From the NCBI GenBank assembly GCA_019722365.1, contig JADFUC010000426.1, positions 1 to 64,000 on the forward strand: a stretch of 64,000 bases of DNA, in the 5' to 3' direction. Under the pieces are notes generated by a model that was not told the origin of the DNA, did no database searches, and saw only the letters and a program-made list of their open reading frames with translations. The DNA is from Lithospermum erythrorhizon. Its lineage: Eukaryota; Streptophyta; Magnoliopsida; Boraginales; Boraginaceae. The position numbers and the translations under genes are program-made. Below, piece after piece: positions 35,501-47,859 of this stretch (position 1 is the stretch's first letter; each line of letters begins with the position of its first letter).

Positions 35501-38500
35501 AAAACAAGAGCACAACATATTTAGTAATTGTTATTCAATGCAGTAACATGGAAAGCCTGATTGGGAAAAGAGCATCTTCCTATCCCAGACCCAATCAGCA
35601 CAATGTATGTGGTGTTCATGCTTTGGGATTTGTCAACTACCCACGTTTTTGTTTCTTCCAGAAAACTAACAAGCTTAAAAGAACTGGATATACCCATACT
35701 TGAACTCTTCAGCACAGATATGCATGGGTGGCAAAATTACAGTAAAAAGACTCCCTCTATCCATATTTGATTGGCCTCCGCCCTCTGACTTTAATATTTA
35801 TAACATATTTTTCCTTATATATGTCCCTCTCTACCTTTTATTAGTAACTGTACTGGATGAATTGCGGTAACGTAGAAAAAAATCATATTTAATACTCCCC
35901 CCGTTTCAATTTATTGGATCATGTAGTAAAAATTTCCCTTAATTTTACTTGATCATATAGGATTTCAATGCAACTTTATCTTGATCTTTCCACTTTTGTC
36001 CCTTAATAAAGTATTTTTTATCTTCATAATCAACTAAAGTGTTTTTTGATAAAGCACTTTCTAGGGTATATTAGTAATATTACACAACCCCTTATTAAAG
36101 TAAAGTTCTTTTTAACTCCATGATCAAGTAAATTGAAACGGAGGGAGTATATTGGTTTTACAAAGGATATAATTTAGTACGAGAAAACTTGGATGGATGG
36201 AGAATAGTTTATTTCCCACTACCGCCTTTGCTTATATATTTAAAAGCCTACCTTGTCTAATTCCCTATATGAATGCACTATAGAATCTTAATTCTGTAGA
36301 TCAAATCGTAGTTAACAGATAAATTATGAGCCAGGAGCACAGTACTCATTGATCAGTCGGAAATCCTCTTGACCAACAACTTTTCTTAAGAGGACTTCTA
36401 AACATGCTTCCCAGAAAAGAAGAAATGAAAATAGAGAGCAAACAGGTTATAATTACACCAATGAATGTCAATAATGGTCACTGCTTATTTTAATCAGAAC
36501 ATATGGGCTCGTTCTAACATACAGTACACACAGCCTTCTTTTTGTAATAAGTAAATACCATTCTCACACCATAAATTCATCAGCCTGACCAAGTCAAATC
36601 AATAGTCATGAGATACTAACCCCAGAATAAGGCAACAAACCTTTTGATACTTCAACCAAAAGCATATCTTTTATATGGAGTGATGATGGTGAAGCAGACA
36701 GAGCTACAGTCAAGCAATTTATAGCAGCTACCTGCAATAAAACAGGTTAGGTTAAACTTTTCAAGTGTGATGAGCATAGAATTAAAGTCGAGCAGATCGT
36801 CAGAATTGGCATGCTGGATTTATACATGACTAATGTCTAATTACTAATTGTTTCATTGTCAACAGCGCTGAGGTGACTCATGCTCTTCTTTATCACTTTA
36901 CATGTCACTTTTAAATTTGTCTTATCTTCAGACTGAAAAACTAATTTACTAAGTAAAACTATTTTCGATGGGATTGTGAGAATTAGCATAAACTAAGAAA
37001 GTAAACTTATTCACTTGATTACTTTATTTTAACTTACGACATCCTGACATGCAGGGTTGTTAATTATTTATGCCACATATTCAATGAGCTGCAGCGCTTT
37101 AAACCAAAAAAATAGCAACCATAAATAAGATACATGACTTTTTGCCCTAAAACCATATTAGCCAAACATACAGGAGTAACAAAACATAACTATAGGAAGT
37201 AATCCGAACAGATAACATGAAAGTATACAGAGCTAATCAACACTATGTACGCACATGAAACTAACCATCAGACTGGTCTTATCACTTCGAGAGGGAAAAC
37301 CTTCTCCAATTCTTGCCCTAACTGAAGAAACCACTCTTGGCAACAAGTCTGGAGGCATCCTTTGATATCTATTTAGAGAAAAAATAAAAATATCCCCGTT
37401 CATTGTGTTTATATATTTTAATAAACAGCAAAAGTTAATGGATGTCTCAAATGCTATAGTAGTTCTGCAGTTGAAGCTAAAATGAGAGCATACGAGTAAT
37501 GAGAAAAATCACATCATTACATTACAATCTTTTTGTTACTAATCAAGATTATCAAAGCTGAATCAGACCTTGTTGAGCATGCTTCAAATGAAAAACTATA
37601 TATAATTAACCCTTAATGTGTACAACAAGAAGTGGCAGTGCCATGCCATATGCAAGAAATGGGATAAGAAAACAACCGATACTTATCTAGTTGAAAGTTA
37701 TTGCAAAAGGAATTCGTCATAGATCAAATACATAACCTGAAATAAAGTTTCTTATTCGGGAACCGCGACCTATTTATTTATCACAAACCACAACTTACCA
37801 CTCAATATAGTTTACGATGACAAAGTAACAAATAGCTCATTTGAAAAACAAATACTTCCTCCGTTCCTCTTTACTTGTCTTTCTAGTCCAATTTTTTTGT
37901 TTCAAATTACTTGTCTTTCTAACATAGAAAATTGTAATTTCACATTTTCAATGTACTTTTTATCTACTTTTTGTTATTAAATTATCAACCAACTAATGAT
38001 ATAGTTTCAATTAATTGTCATTCTACATTTTAAATGTACTTTTTGACTACTTTTTTATTTTCTTAATCTATATGCAAATGGCTAGAAAGACAACTAAAAA
38101 GAGAACGGAGGGAGTAGCTTATATTAAAAACAGTTTCCACTTGTTCTGTTATTTTTACTCTTGTTACGAACATCCAGTCATGGGTTAAGGGAGGAAATTC
38201 CCACAAGTATATAGTTTCTCCAACAAACAAACATTCAAATAGGTAGCACATGAACTTAAATTTATTACTCTACAGTTATTTAGAGTTGAGTCAATATATG
38301 TCTCCCTCGGAAGCTTATTTTCCACTTTCACTTAAAAGTTGTCTTAATATTAATTATGTACCTTTCACATCAGAAAATTCAATACAGTTTTAGATATTAA
38401 ACCATTTAAGATAACATTGTTAAGGGTATACTGCAACAGTTTATGGATTAATTAGAAAGTTGTATCTAACTATGTCGATCTTATTACCTAATTTTAATGA

Positions 38501-41500
38501 CAAACATATGAATTAGGCATGAAGAGACCAAATGGTCCATGAGATGAACATTAAAGATCATTGATCCACTGTTAGGTAAGAAGAAAAGAAAACCAAAAAA
38601 GAAATGACAAAAATTCCATTGAGATCATTAAATATTTTTTCATAAAAATTGATGAGAGATCACTGAATAATTTTATTCAAATGAATGATTGAAACTGTCC
38701 ACTCCCTCTCACCAATCGTGGAGACATTAAGTAAAACGTTATGACTCTTACGGAGTAGATGATATCAACAATATCATGACTTTGAATGAAGACGCCAGCA
38801 AGCCACCATTTGTTTCGTGTTTGATCAAGTACAAGATACCTGAAAAACACAGGCATGTTTTAATAATCTTATTAAACACTACATTAAGTTGACATCAAAA
38901 CTGAATTGAAGAAATGAGACAAAAAAATGATTCCAGAAAGTAAAGGACAAGAAAAGTTGATTCCCTAACATAAGACAAAGTCCGGTACTCATTGTACCTG
39001 AATGTAGCTGCATCAAAATCTGACCAAGTGAGCTGGAAAGTGCCGTAAAAGATGCAGATTTGGCTGATTCTTTAAACTCTGCCACCTGTAGAAATATTGA
39101 TGTAGGTCCATCCAGCATTGTTGTAATTGTAGAGGCAGATGCAATGCGTGACTGGAGGACACGAGATACGTTAGTGTGTCTTCAAGATCTATTTTAATTA
39201 AATTATAGCCCCATTGAAATGATCAAATGAAAATAGACAGGCATACATGGAAGATAACTTATGTTCTATGTGCATGTAGTGAAAACAGGGACAGTAAGCA
39301 ACTTATCATCAACAGATTAAACTCCCCCTATCCTTCCCTCTCCCAAAAAAGGAAAAAAGAGAGAATATACCTTTAAATAAGGATCAAACAATAAGCAACT
39401 TATCATGTTTGCTTCATACTTCCTGCACAAAGTTATCATCCGATTCTTAGTTTATACTAAATACAATAAACTAAGATTCCAAGAATGATAGTTTATGGAT
39501 CAACAGATTAAACTCCATAAACCAAAGGATATAATCACCTAGGTTGTAGCACATCACTAGATGGTAAAAGCATAGTCCAATAAGCAGCAAATGATTTTGG
39601 ATCACTTCTACAGAGATCCTACAAGTAACACAGAGAAATGAGTATTATATTTCAAACATAAGTTTCATAGAAGGCTAACATTTATGACCAACTACAAGCT
39701 GAACAATATATTTGATTGATCTTGTATTCTACAGGCACAAACTCATAACAGGCAGAGCAATTATCTAACTGAATTATACATATCCTAGGCATCTGGGCAT
39801 TTTCTGTGTGAGCGCATTTGTGCTGGGGTGGGGTAAGGGTGACACTCATTTTAGGCCAGTTATGATAGTTTTTGTTAGAAAGATGGCTAGAGGTTTTGAC
39901 TTCTGGGTAGACAGAAAAGGTAAAACACGATAAGTTTTCAGCAAAAAATAGATTCATCTGCAATCAAGTTGTTTGGGAGATGCACAAACTTGGACAGACC
40001 TGTACACACACAATTGCAGCTAAGCGGGTTTTAGCATAAAGGCCCGTACCAGCAGCTCCCAATGATCCATCACTATCACTGAAATCTGAATCAGATGAGG
40101 CATACATAGTTGCTGAAGATTCATTTTCAGAAGAAGTTAAAGAATCCTTATCAATAGGGTGCTGATAATTTTTCCGTAAATGTGGAGGCCTGTACGTTCC
40201 ACCCTGAGTTTTCTTAAGTACCCCCTTATCTGTTCTATTTATAGAAGACTCCAATTCATTTCTTCCATCAATTTGAAATCGGAGGTGAGCTTTATTAATC
40301 AGCCCATAGTTAAAAAACATCTTCAATGCAGCAACCAAACCAGCCACCTGTTGTAACACAAGTATTTCAAAAATAAATTGAATAAACTTACTCTTACAAA
40401 AACATAAAAGAATTTAGTTTTTGACATAAGGAGAACAGAACAGAACAAACTGATATGAAGATGAAGTAACTACAACCAAAAAAAAGAAAAAACTACAACC
40501 AACCCAACTTTATAGTGCTTCTATTGATTCCACAAATTTTATCACGACAAACTAATAAAATTCCTTACATGTCCTGACAAAGATCCTTTGGGATCCACCA
40601 GAAGCACGTGTAGGGTTTGTAAAAGTGAATGATAAAACCTGCAGAAACAAGGATGTGCACCAGTAAGTACTTACGATAAAATAAGTGGTGGTATGTAAGA
40701 ATGTCTGAATGTGTAGAGTATACCTAGCCATGATGCTATCCTCTACAAGAAGACATTTCGAAGCTAAAGCATCCATCACTTTGCGGACAACCTAAACATC
40801 ATAAAGAACTTGGTGAATCAAAACAACATACAAAACAGGAGACATGTTAAGTAGAACACGGACTTGAATACTTGACTGCCATATGTCAACTGATAAAGAA
40901 GGTCCAACTCTTGAATATATGTCGCAAATCATAGTAAAAGCATATGACTGGACATCCCATATGCTGTTGTATCCATGGGACCTCTGGTTCGAAGTCGAGT
41001 AAGTTGACTCCAGTTGAGAACATGCAATCACACTAATCAGGACTCCCAGGAGCAGCTTGTTCTCTGCTAATGAATTTGACTTCTGGCATGCACTAAAGAG
41101 GTTCCTGATATGATAAATGAGAGAAGTTGAACCAAACAACACTAGGAGCATATCTATAAGGAACATTCAGGAGAAAACTAAACAACCATTGAAATTTTGG
41201 GGAGGGGACACACAGAAGCTTATAAACAAGAAATGTAGACAAGAAGGCAAGCAAAGCATCATGAGGAAGAAAAACAACAACACCTTATTGTCACCAAACA
41301 TTCCTTTGTGGCTCTAATTCTGGAAGAATCCACAATGTGCAGAGACTTTATTTCACCTTTACCGAGTAATATTTCAATCATTCTTCCAAACGAGTCACAA
41401 ATGCTGGTCCATGAGGATGAACTTAGTTTTAATGAAGCCTGAGCACTGACATCATGGATCTACAATATACGACATACCACAAATAAGATACCATATTAAT

Positions 41501-42750
41501 AAGGACGCGAACTTTCTACCCCAACACTTGAGAAAATTACTAAGAAGTTGCATAATAACTGCTGGCATTGTCTATCTATCTAATTTTGCTGCAACAAGAT
41601 GTTAATAAAATAATAAATTAATCAAGACCGGCAGCAACAATGGAGGCAGTCGAGTAATCCATCCTTCTGCCATAGCTACCCCATGAATTCACGAGGAGAC
41701 AATAACTCGACAAGAGGATCAGTCATTTCATCCATTTACTAGTTACTCAAATAGCAAGCCCGATTATCATCATTTTGATCCTAATCGTATAAAATACTAG
41801 CGAACACTTGATTACACCACGAACCTCGAATAAGTTACAATCTTGACTCTAAATAAATAAAGAAACACCCTAAAAACGATCATTAGCTTACAAATCTGGC
41901 TAATTGGATTACAAAGTCACTGATAGGTAAAACTGTATCTCCTCCTCCAGGTTCATGAATAGCATTGCGACCCAATTCTGCCAGGAATACGATATCCGAT
42001 GAAACCTATGAAATAATAAAAAAAAATGAAAAATTAAACCCGAAAAACGACTGACAAAAGAAATTCACTAAACTGGGCCTATGAAATAACAAAAATGTGC
42101 TAAATAACACCAAAAACCGATCGAACAAAGCAATTCCGCATACAGGGTTTTGATAATTTTACCTCATGCCCATAAAATAAAATAGATATGCAAAACTAAA
42201 TCCATAAACTATTGGACAAAGCAATTCAGTAAACTGGGGTTGGCTAATTTCATCTCAATCCAAATAAACACAAATAACGAATGAGTAAATCAATTAACTA
42301 AACAGGGTTTGAAGTTTTAGACTCCCTCCGTTTTTTTTATCCCACCTTTGTGCGAGATAGAACTTTGAACATCAATTACACTTAAACTATATGTTCAAAA
42401 ATAGTATTATAAAACTATTTTCAAATCTTATATAAATTTTATACTTACTACAATAATGAGTTATTAATAATTAATGGTATACCTCCATATACTAAAAAAC
42501 AGAGGGAGTATTAAGTAATTGGTAAATTAAATCCAAAATATATTGAAGAAAGCAATAAAAATAAAAATTAATTGACCTCATGAGAAGGGAGATGGGAGGA
42601 GGAAGCAGATAAAGCATTGGATTGGGAGAAAAGCAAATGGTTGATTGATTTGGAAGTGAGAGGAGAACTCAAAGCTTCATCTCTTAGACTCAGAAAACCA
42701 GTCCTCCATAACCTAATACATGATGACTGCTCATCTTCTGCTTCTGCCAT
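26546..42750 (-). CDS. HEATR6: HEATR6-family HEAT/ARM-repeat protein, complete, 27 exons
   Basis: Coding exons, each with GT..AG borders and matching phase: 42750-42577, 42005-41892, 41459-41284, 41104-40864, 40791-40724, 40638-40569, 40347-40000, 39618-39539, 39422-39371, 39151-38998, 38839-38752, 37368-37266, 36731-36641, 34470-34373, 33658-33479, 32222-31971, 31664-31569, 31493-31399, 31327-31264, 31176-31095, 31010-30934, 30267-30028, 29933-29860, 29164-29058, 28261-28143, 27003-26926, 26752-26546. They join without a stop into 1175 residues. Diagnostic features are the conserved TYRPPHLRK motif (about 332-340) followed by an SSDSDFSDSDG acidic-serine stretch (about 365-375), then the family's DUF4042 region. 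Further on are HEAT-type helices such as VRAATVTCFAGM, VRIAASWALANI, VKANAVRALGNLSRF and WNVCHALSNLF. No signal peptide or membrane span was seen. HEAT repeats form protein-binding superhelices; the plant protein's partners and role are not established to my knowledge. I recall Arabidopsis At4g38120 as the counterpart (unchecked). Short exon borders could be off by a few bases. Confidence 0.92.
27905..28000. repeat. Perfect 48-bp tandem duplication in HEATR6 intron 25
   Basis: Two identical 48-bp units (27905-27952 and 27953-28000) begin AATAAGCTGTTGCACATTAT. A 171-codon minus-strand ORF crossing it repeats the peptide NISIRWYRVHNVQQL, but it lies in an intron and has no recognisable domain. 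The perfect identity implies a recent duplication. Confidence 0.95.
28804..28863. repeat. Short imperfect tandem duplication in HEATR6 intron 24
   Basis: The block ACTTTRCTTGGCATGTTWTGAATTTTCAA-like occurs twice back to back (about 30-33 bp each), with a few substitutions. It is intronic, between exons 24 and 25. Confidence 0.8.
30455..30600 (-). mobile_element. SINE-like element in HEATR6 intron 21
   Basis: Read on the minus strand, the segment has the hallmark body of a widespread plant SINE type: 'cggaaacag' near 30550, then 'gaggggtaaggttgcatac', then 'gatccccc...gggtatgttgttg' at its 3' end near 30470. The tail is TTG-rich rather than poly(A), as in that group (Au/TS-like, named from memory). 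The 5' tRNA-related part is not clear and the exact left boundary is uncertain. Confidence 0.6.
32395..32515 (-). mobile_element. tRNA-derived SINE-like element in HEATR6 intron 15
   Basis: On the minus strand, 'gacctagtgattaggaggc' resembles a polymerase III A box, and 'ctattcaattctcactaatg', about 40 bases on, resembles a decayed B box region. This is the arrangement seen at the head of plant tRNA-derived SINEs. The 3' tail is not obvious. It lies in the intron between exons 15 and 16. Confidence 0.45.
33000..33372. mobile_element. hAT-like non-autonomous DNA transposon in HEATR6 intron 15
   Basis: The ends carry inverted repeats of the type AGTTGTGAATAACAGCG / CGCTATTCACAACT. The element is flanked by an 8-bp direct repeat TAATGAGC (32992-32999 and 33373-33380), the duplication length made by hAT transposases. 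No transposase is encoded in its ~370 bp, so it would depend on a helper. A related intronic copy at 30590-30690 shows the same flanks joined without the element. Confidence 0.65.
35895..36147. mobile_element. Stowaway-like MITE in HEATR6 intron 13
   Basis: It is 253 bp with terminal inverted repeats CTCCCCCCGTTTCAATTTA and TAAATTGAAACGGAGGGAG, flanked on both sides by TA. This is the Tc1/mariner-type Stowaway signature. It has no coding capacity. Confidence 0.88.
37855..38114. mobile_element. Stowaway-like MITE in HEATR6 intron 11
   Basis: It is about 260 bp, with ends CTTCCTCCGTTCCTCTTT and AAAGAGAACGGAGGGAG, flanked by TA. Subterminal 'cttgtctttcta' words repeat within it. It is non-coding. 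Confidence 0.85.
42322..42508. mobile_element. Stowaway/Tourist-like MITE in HEATR6 intron 1
   Basis: It is about 187 bp, with ends CTCCCTCCGTTTTTTTTATC and AAAAAACAGAGGGAG. The right flank is TA but the left flank is GA, so the target duplication is imperfect. It sits in intron 1, about 250 bp from the start codon exon. Confidence 0.7.
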
Positions 42751-43700
42751 CTACTACTCAAATGCTTCTACACTTCTCTACTCTCATCCAACATTTACAA
42801 CAAAATCAAAGGGGCTGGTTAAGGGGGTTTTACTTTTTCATTTTTATTTTTTTAAATTAAGAAATGAGACGAGTTTAAATAGATAATTTTAATATTCCAT
42901 ATTTTTATTTTTTAAAATTACCAAACTTAATAATCTGAGTATTCGTTGTAACACCATTATTTATATATTTAAAGCATATTTTTGAGGTGAGGTGGGTAAC
43001 CGTAAGCCATAACCACCACATAGGGAGTACATAATATTTATATTATTGCCTAATACCATTCAATGGTTACATATGTTGTATATTTGGATCATGTTAATTT
43101 AAGAGGGAATGTAATTTTAATTTTTTTATAATTAACATTACAAAAATTACCGGCTACCATTGATGAGATTGACATTTAGCTTGAGGATCGAGAATCTTAA
43201 TTTCGGCCCAGCTAGTAGAAATAGCCGTCGGTGCGATTTTTCTGGCTAGCGATATGTTTTGTTTTTTAGGTTACCGTTTTTATTTCGAGTTTTAACGATG
43301 CGGTTAGTCGTTTTTCGGTGCGATTAGGTGTTAAATAGGTTTTTCTTAAAACAAAAAACATGAAAATATCAAATTTTATACAAAACAAATTACTCAATGT
43401 TACTATTTATCAAAATAAATAAGGATAAAAGGTCGATGTTTATGTATGTTCACTCTTTCTACATTTCATGAATTATGGATTATGGTCTCGTTGTTTCATT
43501 TGATAAGCAAGTGGTTACTTGCAATTTTTGTGAAATTTTTCTGAATTAAGTGTGTTGTTAAAGAGGTCACATACATGTCAGCGTCACTTTTAAGCGAGGA
43601 TAATTTTAATGTTCATAACTCGAAAAAATTAAAAAAATATAAAAGTCTATTACACTACATATTGAGTACTAATTTTCAGTGTAATAATGTTTTCTATTTT
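42751..43700. other. Upstream region of HEATR6; no gene
   Basis: The first 100 bp upstream of the ATG (42751-42850) should hold the HEATR6 5' UTR and promoter. They are C/T- and A-rich without a strong TATA box that I can point to. From about 42840 to 43700 the DNA is very AT-rich, with no recognisable gene. A more GC-balanced patch at 43190-43340 could be an old repeat. Confidence 0.4.
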
Positions 43701-43709
43701 TTTAATTAA

Positions 43710-44936
43710 ACTAATGGCTCTAATTAGCCATTTGTACTGAGCTTATCGTTTAATTTTGATATGTTACTGAACTTTTTGCATACGTTTAGTCTGCTCTTGA
43801 ACTTTATATCTTTTATTACTCTACACTGTACTTTTTTATCTTTTCTAGAATGCCCTTGAAACGTATTTATTTAATTAAAATATATAAATTTTCATATAAC
43901 TTAAGATATGGGAGTATTTTATAATAATTAAAATATTGCATCATTTTTAATTTTTTCCCCTTTCTTCTCACTTAGCCAGCAAAATACTCGCTTTGCCCAG
44001 CTCCAGCGACGATGTGGTTAAGCCCCTAGGTTCCTAAATTCATATTCATCTTTATTCAACTAATTAATTTCATTAATAATTTAAATAAGTAATTTCAAAT
44101 CTTGACTACATTACATTTATAGGTTGGTTAAATCCTTAATTGATTTAATTATTTATCCCCCCTCGTAATTAATTATTAGGAATAACGAGGTCTCGTTTCG
44201 AATCTTTACAATGATAAGAATTTCAGTCCCGAAAAACGTTTTGGAAAAAAAGGATATAATCGTCCGGTGTTGTTATATAATATATGTAGTATATAATATT
44301 TTCCTACGTGCATATATTATTGGTTGATGACTTGATTATTACTCAGTCATTTTATTTGATTCGCCTTTTTTATTTTTTTTATTTGATGGGTTCAACTCTT
44401 TAGTCTACAAAATGCTCTTATTCATTTTTATGGTGCTTGTAGTCTGCTGAGAGTGCACACATGTTGTTTAAGTCAATGTATGACAAGAATTTTGTGGTAT
44501 GAAATTCAGTTATCAATGAGTATGTTGTGAATAGTCGACCAAATGAAACACCGCCACTTTATAGTCAAATGAGTTTGGAAGGTGTTAAACCTATGGAAAG
44601 GGATGGGGTAGGTTGGAGAAAAAAAGAATTAAGTAAAAAATTATGTAATATTTTAATTATTATAAAATACTTCCACATGTTAAGTTATTTTAAAGTATGT
44701 CTCACAAATTTAGTAATTATGTAATTCATTTTCTGACATTGTGTTATATGAAAATTTATATATTTTAACTAAAATATGTTCGGGGAGTATCTAGAAAAGA
44801 TAAATATCACAGGCCGAAATTTGAAAGTATACAAAGTTCGGGGTAGAAATTTGAAAAAAATGGCAAAGGATGCAGGGACAAGTTGAAAATTAAATGATAG
44901 TTTAGGAGAGCAACGGCTAATTAGCCTAATTTTTTG
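43710..44936. mobile_element. Mutator-like element with long terminal inverted repeats
   Basis: The left 200 bp (43710-43907) and the reverse complement of the right 200 bp (44733-44936) align along their length, sharing 'ggctctaattagcc'-like ends, 'tttaatttt', 'atcttttctaga' and a long inner block ending TATAAATTTTCATATAAC. Roughly two thirds of positions match by eye. Long inverted repeats around an unrelated 0.8-kb core fit a non-autonomous Mutator-like transposon. Candidate flanking repeats 'attttttta/attttttga' are weak. No transposase is visible; a 65-codon ORF inside (44527-44724) has no recognisable similarity. Confidence 0.6.
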
Positions 44937-45379
44937 AGTTATAAAATTACTAAGTACTTGCTAAAGGCCATGTGAATGCATATGACCTAGATTATGTCGG
45001 CACACTTAACGGAAACTTTAATACTCCCTCTTAATTGTTGTTTTAGCAAAAAAAAAAAAATTATGATAATCGATAATAAATTCTCGGCAGAAAAAACAAA
45101 CTTCGATTACAAAGCTTCTTGCCTTATGGCAACCCAAAGAGCCATCTGTCAAATATAAATGAACTATCCTCTAGAAACATCACATATACTATGACTATTG
45201 TTTCTAAGAATACTAGGCCCCCGCATATGTAAATGAAGAGAGAATGGAGTGCAGCGAAACTCCTTGTCTCATTTGGTTGGTGATATTTTCACTGAAGCAC
45301 TTTGTTCACTTTGGTATTCATATGTCCCAAAGACAAAAGCAGAAAAAACATATCTTTTGTAATTCCACATGGGCACATT

Positions 45380-45725
45380 CTAAAACAGCATCAAACCGGT
45401 TAGCAAAAGCATGAGGAAAAGGTAGCAGTTCGAAATGATGTAATCCGTATAAAATGTGCACTAATTTCATTTTTAAGGAAACAAAGTTTACAAGGATTCT
45501 CGACATCTATACCTCTCCTCATCATATTAAAGGATGTAGGCGGTGTCAAATCCCGATCTCCAAAATAAAATGCTTCGGCTTTCAGCGTATTCTTCCATAT
45601 GCTTGGAGGAGGCGGTATTAGATATCCCTCTTTTCGGTCTTGCCTCACGACAAAGGCGATAAGCGCTACCAAACTTCAAAACCCGCTTCGGATGTTGCTT
45701 GTGCGAGCGATCCACAGGTTTTGTG
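45380..45725 (-). pseudogene. LINE remnant: reverse-transcriptase zinc-binding (zf-RVT) region
   Basis: Minus-strand frames give LTPPTSFNMMRRGIDVENPC, then KLCF and NEISAHF. This matches the L-P-T-x-x-x-x-x-R-(R)-x-x-x-C-x-x-C..E...H pattern of the zf-RVT domain at the C-terminus of plant LINE RT proteins. The frame shifts twice. It continues the LINE whose RT part lies at 46970-47859; the miniature LTR element in between splits them. Confidence 0.65.
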
Positions 45726-45737
45726 TTAGGAAAGTGA

Positions 45738-46969
45738 TGATAAGAATGATAGAGTAATGTAAATTATATTGAATAAACTCATGAAATATGAGCAAACTAG
45801 CTCCATATTTATAAATACAATACTCAGTACTTATGGTAATAATAGTAACTTGAGCTGAAGTTATTACTAAAACTAATATGGTAATAATAATAATTAATAC
45901 TAATAATATCTTTTGGAATTATCCGGATCCATTTATTATACCGGAATTATCCGGATCCGTCTATTACCCTCAGATTAAGTTGGAGGCGTAGACATTAGGA
46001 AATGTCAACTTGAAAATAAGATTTCGAGTTTGATAAAAAAATCTTCACAGATAACTGTAAACTTAACTGCAGATTACTGCTCCTTCTCGCCAGCTAAGCG
46101 GCAATTTGATAGAATTGCCATGTGTTTCACCAACAAATAAACGTCGGCGGATATACGTGTGGGACCGTGATAAGTCGGAAATAAATTAATTTGACTAGAA
46201 AATCAAACACCAAAACACATTGAGGCGGAAGAACATCGCAAAGAACTAACACCAAAACATTGGCGAGATAACATGTAAAGGACAAAATAATATCACGTAG
46301 GAGCGTCGTTCTTTTTGAACCAGAATAGTTATTGTTGCGTTTAAGCTGGCTATGGCAATACATCATAAACAAATTCTACTCGACTTCGAAGTAGACTAAG
46401 CTAATCTTCTCCGACATGGAAAAAGTCAATCATAAGATAACCAAAAATCAAACATCTTTCAATGAATGTCATTTCTTGAGACTTTCATAAACCACAAAGA
46501 TGAATGTAATTGCGAAGACTTTTAAGTGATAGCGCGTTGTCGTCTTGGCGCCGCTCAGCGAGGAAAAACTCTTAATTTTAAGAAAATCATAAAAGTTGAA
46601 AAAAGTAATCTCGGAAGCAATGAGCAGAGAAAAAAAACTTAATATATATGAATTGTCGATGGTGGCTAATCGTAGTGAAGTTGCCGCCCTTGTACTTAAC
46701 AGAGAAAAAAACTCGAATCTTACCATGATAAAATGATAGAGTAATGTAAAAATTATATTGAATAAACTCATGAAATATATGAGCAAACTAGCTCCATATT
46801 TATAGATCTGATATCAAATACTTATGGGAATAATAATAATTTGGTACCTGAAGTTATTACTAAAACTAATATGATAGTAATAATAATTAATACTAATAAT
46901 ATCTTAGCATGGAATTATCGGATCCATCTCGATGCCGAAATTATCGAGATCCATCTCGATAGAAAGGCA
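45738..46969 (-). mobile_element. Miniature (TRIM-like) or deleted copia LTR element inside the LINE
   Basis: Two direct repeats of about 240 bp (46969-46726 and 45972-45738 in minus sense) share 'gagctagtttgctcat', 'catgagtttattcaatataa', and 'acattactctatcatt', and bracket only about 750 bp. After the first repeat ends in TATCA, the next bases TGGTAAGATTCGAG resemble a copia primer-binding site. No gag or pol is seen. The LINE reading continues on both sides, so it is an insertion. Target duplications were not convincing. Short ORFs inside (46127-46372 and 46469-46786) look non-coding. Confidence 0.55.
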
Positions 46970-47859
46970 TATCGAAATTAGTTAGAACTGCAGGGAGGAA
47001 CAAATCATTGATGAGATCTTCGTCAGTGATTCTACTAGGTCGGGGAGGATCACCCAGCTCGGCATTTCGAACCGAGAGGGGAGGAGTCACGAGTTTCCTC
47101 ACCTTATCTTTATGTACCCGGTAATGTCTTATTACCCAAATGTCGACTCCGTTATCCGGCATCCCGAATGCGGCCAGTGGGAGATAGTCTGCTGCTTGCG
47201 ATATCCGTCAAGTGAAGGATGGATTTGATCCTAGCGAGGCATCCCAGAAGCTACAATCTGGATAATACTTAGCTTTGAAAGTCTTGGCCCACGAGGGATT
47301 CTTGCGAGCCTCCAGGCTGTTTTGTAATGATACTAGAATGAATGGCACCGTATTCACGAAATCCCGACTCCCAATGCTTGCTTACTCGAGGCATAGTCGG
47401 GACAGCAATGGGGTTTCCTCTTCTCCTTTGTTGACCCCCACCAGAAATTAGCCATAATCCTCTCGAGCTCCTGACATAGAGTGGTAGGAAGCTTACAGAA
47501 ATATTTTATCATAACATGGGGTGCACCGGGCTTATGACCTTGTCCAATCTTCACTCTTGAAGAGTCGTTGCACCTCCCTCGATCTTTGCATGTACTCTTT
47601 CCAGGATTAATTTCCTTACAGAGCGACCAATTGTAGATGGAAGTCCAAGGTATTTTTGATGAGTCGAGATACCTCAAGAGCCCCTGTTCTCGCGAATTCT
47701 ACTTTCAATGATTCAGGTACATTTGTGCTGAAAACTATCGAGGACTTCGAGTAGTTAACTTTCTATCCTGAGGATGATTCATATCCTAAGATTATAGCCT
47801 TGATGTCTCTACGTTCCTCAGGTGTTGCCCCACGATAACGAGGTCATCGTGAAACGATA
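46970..47859 (-). pseudogene. LINE reverse-transcriptase C-terminal remnant
   Basis: In minus sense, 47850-47680 encodes an RT segment including ILGYESSSG, one stop, then KVNYSKSSIVFSTNVP, the conserved SGQxVNxxKS region after the RT active site. 47520-47360 reads LPTTLCQELERIMANFWWG, the standard plant LINE 'thumb' motif. 47160-46980 gives LVTPP and further matches to the linker before zf-RVT. Stops and frameshifts make it inactive. Its upstream RT part is cut off where a gypsy LTR begins at 47860. Confidence 0.8.
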
